A DNA stretch of 64,000 nt, taken from assembly GCF_030272615.1 (NCBI RefSeq), contig NC_081406.1, positions 404,149,439 through 404,213,438 on the forward strand, read 5' to 3'. Below are positions 60,480 through 64,000 of this stretch, piece after piece. This stretch comes from Cryptomeria japonica (taxonomy: Eukaryota; Streptophyta; Pinopsida; Cupressales; Cupressaceae). The notes under the pieces are model-generated. The model was given only the letters and a program-made list of their open reading frames with translations, searched no databases and was not told where the DNA came from. How positions within the stretch are numbered: position 1 is the stretch's first letter; each line of letters starts with the position of its first letter. A program made the position numbers and the translations under genes.

Positions 60480-61979
60480 ATGAATCAATGATGAACAATT
60501 AGTACCAAATCGATACTGAGAGGGGGGGTGAATCAAAACTGACAAAAACAATTTTCCTTGCACTAGTTTGACTGAAAACACTACACTTGACTGACAAGCA
60601 ATAACATCGGTCTAAACCATATTACTATCGGTTAAACACTAGAAGAATGTGAAACACATAAACCGGTAAATCTTAGCTTTCCACATAATCTAACATCTTA
60701 TTTCCACTTCACCCATATGCATACACTAGTAATACATCAACAAAAATGTAAAGACTTACTGGTTCAACATGCTTTACCACTTGATAGAGAATAACAAAGC
60801 ATCACATGAAAAGCATCACACATAACACACATATTTTTCACGTGGAAACCCAATTGGCAAAAACCACAGTGGGGATGAATACCCACAAGCTATTCTTTGA
60901 ACCCTTTTGAAGTCCGCTCTATTAGGAGACTAGTCCGGTTAGAGACTTTTATAATAGGTTCTGTTAGGAACTGATCCTGCTAGGGATCATCTGGTTAAGG
61001 GATGACTAAAATACCTAGTTAAGGGTTAAATCCTGTTAAAGGTTACCTTGTTAGAGGATTTCAAGAACTCAAAGATTTTCAGTCACCCTGTTACAGGATT
61101 TTCAGCAAGCCAGTTAAAGCTACCCTGTTAAGGGATTTTCCAACTGTTGAAGTGGTTAGAGGTCAATAGGTATTACAATGATCTGGTAATAACTCTTCAA
61201 TGCCAATCCAAATCCACTTTAGTTCCTTCCTTCTGCAATCACACTCTGTAGGTATCTATTCTCTTATCTGGTCTGGCAAGAATCATGTATCTCTACACTT
61301 AGATACACACACAACATTTGCCAATGACTTAAACATGAAATACAATATCGACCTTGTAGGAAAGATAGGTCTGTAGCATAAACTCTAAACCCTAAATATT
61401 TAGCTTAAGCAATTCAGTCAGTTCAATCCTAACCGTTGAACATATTGCATTGATTACAACAATCTTGAATAGATCTCAAGACGTTCTCCAACGTTCATTT
61501 TTCACCGCTTCTTGGAGACTGATAACCCATCACGCATTCTTCACCATTTACGGAGACTTCGCACATTCCCGAGGTAGATAGGATCAATCTCCTTCATACA
61601 AGATCCTTCATGTGCACAAGGTTGATGTGGCAACACAATCTGTTCTTCATTACAATGCTAACTCATCACACGATGTCATGGTTGAATCACACAGGCTTGG
61701 AATACTTCAACCGGAAACCTTGAAGCTAAGACTACCAACCGGTAGTCATACCATATAAAACCTTGATACAAAACATTCCATATATGGGTTCACATTCCAA
61801 CATACCGATTCACTTGGATAGACATACCACTTCACTTTTTCACATATACCAGTTCACAACATCATACCGGTTCTCTTGCAAGTTGCTTACTTCAATATAC
61901 CAGTTTACTCTTCAGCATATTGACATCAATGACAACATACAATATCATCATGTCATCATACTTTGCACATATGCCAACA
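60480..61979 (-). repeat. Copia C 3' LTR
   Basis: About 1.5 kb ending atgccaaca, with the gagagggggggtgaatca tract near 60,520 as in the other copia LTRs. From about 60,940 to 61,140 it carries diverged short repeats of the type ctgttaagggattttc, ccggttagagac and cttgttagaggattt, related to those in the copia A LTR. Confidence 0.85.
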
Positions 61980-62222
61980 ATCTCCCCCTTTGGCATTGAT
62001 GGAAATATACAAAGATATCTCTTCGCTTCACATCTTCTCCCGCAACACTGCAAATATCTTCTCTGCTTCACATCTTCTCCCCCTTTGACAGCAATGCCAA
62101 AGTGGAGGCATATACATCTATGTTCTACTATGTTACTCCCTCTAAGGAGTAGCATCCTTCATCACACCAATCCTGAAAAAGATATATCAATGCAAGTCCT
62201 GACTAATGTGGAGCACACACCT
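61980..62222 (-). promoter_or_regulatory. Copia C multiple polypurine tracts
   Basis: atctccccctttggcattg adjoins the LTR; a near-copy tctccccctttgacagcaatgcc follows near 62,075, with weaker ttctcccgc and actccctct tracts near 62,035 and 62,133. Same layout as copia A and B. Confidence 0.76.
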
Positions 62223-64000
62223 TTAGTTCACCTCTTGAAGGGGCAGCACCCCTAATTCACCTCTTAAATAGGCAAAGGTAGCCTTTGGTAGAGGCTTAGT
62301 GAATATGTCTGCTAACTGCTCCTTGCTAGAAACATGTTCCAGTACAACTTCTTTGTTCTGAACCTTTTCGCTTAAGAAATGACACTTAACCTCAAAGTGC
62401 TTGGTTCTAGAATGTAAAACTAGATTCTTGGAGATGTTAATCGCACTTGTGTTGTCACAAAATATACTTACCATTTTAGATACAGGAACTTTGAAGCCAT
62501 TTAATACATGCTTCATCCAAATTGTTTGGGAGCAGTTCATAAATGCTGCAACATACTTCGCTTTTGCTATAGAATGAGAGATACAACTCTGCTTCTTACT
62601 CATCCATGAGACTAGTCTACCACCAAGAAAGAATGCACCACTGGTTGTGCTCTTCTGGTCATCCACATTAACAGCCCAGTCAGCATCTATAAACACTTTT
62701 AGGTTGAAATCATTACTGTATGGATACCATAATCCATAGTCAATAGCTCCCTTCAGATATCCTAGAATCCGCTTGACTGCTACCAAGTGGGATTCTCTTG
62801 GGCTTTTCTAGAACCATGCAGTAATGCCCACTACATAGTGCAATTTACCAATTACTGATCGGTATTCCTTCTTATTTACCAACCCCGAGTCATCCTCTTT
62901 TGATAATTTACAACTGGTCACCATCGGTGTACCAAACGGTTTGCTATCTTCCATGCCAAAGGTCTTCAACACCTCTTTGACATATTTGGATTGATTGATA
63001 AAGATTCCATCTTTCATTTGTTGAATCTGTAGTCCAATGAAGAACTTAATCTCCCCTATAAGTGACATCTCAAATTCTTTTTTCATCTCATCTGCAAAGT
63101 CATGACTCATATTGTCATCTCCTCCAAGATTATGTCATCAACAAATACCTCACAGATTAGAATTTGATCTCCTTTTGACTTCAAGTAGATATTAATATCC
63201 TCACTTGTTCTCTCAAATCCAATCTTCACAAGATGGGAGTGCAAGCATTCATACCATGCTCTAGGTGCCTGCTTTAGTCCATACAAGGCCTTATGTAGCC
63301 TACACACCATGTCACTATCTTCTGATAGGGAAAACCCATCTGGTTGCTCTATATATACCTCCTCTTCTAGTATTCTATTTAGGAATGTAGACTTTACATC
63401 CATTTGGTATACTTTGAATCCCTTGATTGTTGCATATGCAAGAAGCATACGAACTCCTTCCAATCTGGCTACTGGAGCAAAGGTTTCTCCATAGTCTTCT
63501 CCTTCTTCTTGGGCATGTCCTTTACACACCAATCTGGCTTTGTTTCTAACCACTGAGCCATCTTCATTCAACTTATTTCTAAAAACCCATTTGGTGCCAA
63601 TGACATTTTTATGCTCTGGTTTGGGTACCAAAGACAATGTACCATTCTTTTCTATCTGGTCAAGTACCTCTTCCATTGCCTTGATCCAATCTTCATCTTT
63701 ATGTGCCTCTCTTAATGTTTTAGGCTTGATTTCAAAGATCATGAAAGAGTTTTCTTTGACTTTTCTTCTTGTAAGAATTACTGCATCCTTGTCTCCTATG
63801 ATCTGCTTCGGATCATGATTCAGCTTTACATACCTAGGAATGATCTTGGTTGTTTCCTCTTGCTTTTCTTCTTCATCCTCATCTTCATCAGCATCAGCAT
63901 TGACCAGTGTAGGAGCACTGTTACTGGTGCTAGGCTGTTTTGCAAGCGGTTCCCAGAAGGTTACAACCACTTCATCTCCTACTTGCTCACTGTCGGTTTC
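62223..64000 (-). pseudogene. Copia C pol: RT and RNase H, 5' truncated by window
   Basis: Open from the window edge to 63,107: acidic linker rich in D/E (about 63,855-63,900), integrase C-terminal part and RT through FVDDIIL. One missing T near 63,127 shifts the frame; RT resumes at 63,110 (EFEMSLIGEIKFFIGLQI) and runs to a TAG at 62,808. A deletion of roughly 12 codons removes the segment usually found between the IGKLHYV box and the GI-AWF box. RNase H follows at 62,223-62,786 with FIDADWAV, DDQKSTTSG and a degraded IAKAKYVAA in place of the usual acidic E-A-E-Y, so a key residue is changed. Stop at 62,223. Not functional. Confidence 0.9.

Larger units (their letters stand above)
45486..60480 (-). 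mobile_element. Ty3/gypsy Tat-lineage retrotransposon (5' end outside window)
   Basis: Minus-strand element. From its 3' end: LTR 45,486-46,671; non-coding 46,672-48,396; opposite-strand PMD reading frame 48,397-50,118; non-coding to 51,631; integrase 51,632-52,564; a 4.8-kb solo LTR insertion; integrase zinc finger, archaeal-type RNase H, RNase H and RT 57,372-59,600; protease-RT linker to about 60,465, where copia C is inserted. The two RNase H domains and the phrase WTYSDIQGLDPNL before RT are hallmarks of the Tat lineage (Ogre/Retand-like). Gag, protease and the 5' LTR should lie beyond the copia C insertion. Confidence 0.88.
60480..64000 (-). mobile_element. Ty1/copia retrotransposon C (5' part beyond window)
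   Basis: The minus-strand copia element has its 3' LTR at about 60,480-61,979, polypurine tracts 61,980-62,222 and pol 62,223-64,000, running off the right edge. It is inserted in the Tat element between protease-RT linker and upstream gag. The left edge is approximate (60,466-60,492) because the second target copy is outside the window. Confidence 0.88.

Overview
The window is plant nuclear heterochromatin. It holds no conventional protein-coding gene, tRNA, rRNA or CRISPR array that I can support. A large satellite array has been opened up by nested LTR retrotransposons. Initiator-tRNA-Met primer sites, multiple polypurine tracts, a Ty3/gypsy Tat element with two RNase H domains and a plant mobile domain (PMD) reading frame all point to a seed plant. 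The size and depth of nesting fit a large repeat-rich genome (a conifer is plausible), but the sequence does not fix the species.

Layout. Positions 1-44,799 are an array of about 147-bp monomers (about 14 kb, roughly 95 copies once insertions are removed). Monomers run in + orientation to about 27,440 and in - orientation after that. Distinguishable monomer types recur in the same order, giving a higher-order repeat of about 20 monomers (about 2.9 kb). Each monomer holds an imperfect palindrome of about 80 bp, and its length is exactly 49 codons. The array is interrupted by: a solo copia-type LTR (2,509-3,309, TSD aaatc); copia element A (5,710-23,468, TSD ccaat), which carries copia element B in its 5' LTR (16,668-23,364, TSD ataaa) and a 3.3-kb TG...CA insertion X in its integrase (10,165-13,458, TSD catag); a non-autonomous LARD-like element with very large LTRs (28,966-39,080, TSD acgag/acaag); and a truncated LTR (39,813-41,968).

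From 44,800 to the end there is no satellite. A gypsy gag fragment (44,800-45,485) is cut by a Tat-lineage Ty3/gypsy element on the minus strand. Its 3' LTR is at 45,486-46,671, an opposite-strand PMD reading frame lies at 48,397-50,118, and integrase, RNase H and RT run up to about 60,480. A 4.8-kb solo LTR (52,565-57,366, TSD agctg) splits the Tat integrase. A third copia element (C) starts near 60,480 and runs off the window.

All coding regions are retrotransposon-derived and broken, mostly by in-frame nonsense codons rather than frameshifts. Copia B is the least damaged: 1,393 codons in one frame with three TAG codons. The most unusual items are the palindromic 20-mer satellite, element X with its 536-codon unassigned reading frame and upstream CpG-motif cluster, the antisense PMD frame whose stops are almost all TAG, and a hairpin minisatellite inside the 4.8-kb LTR. 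All reading was by eye; no alignment or database search was run.
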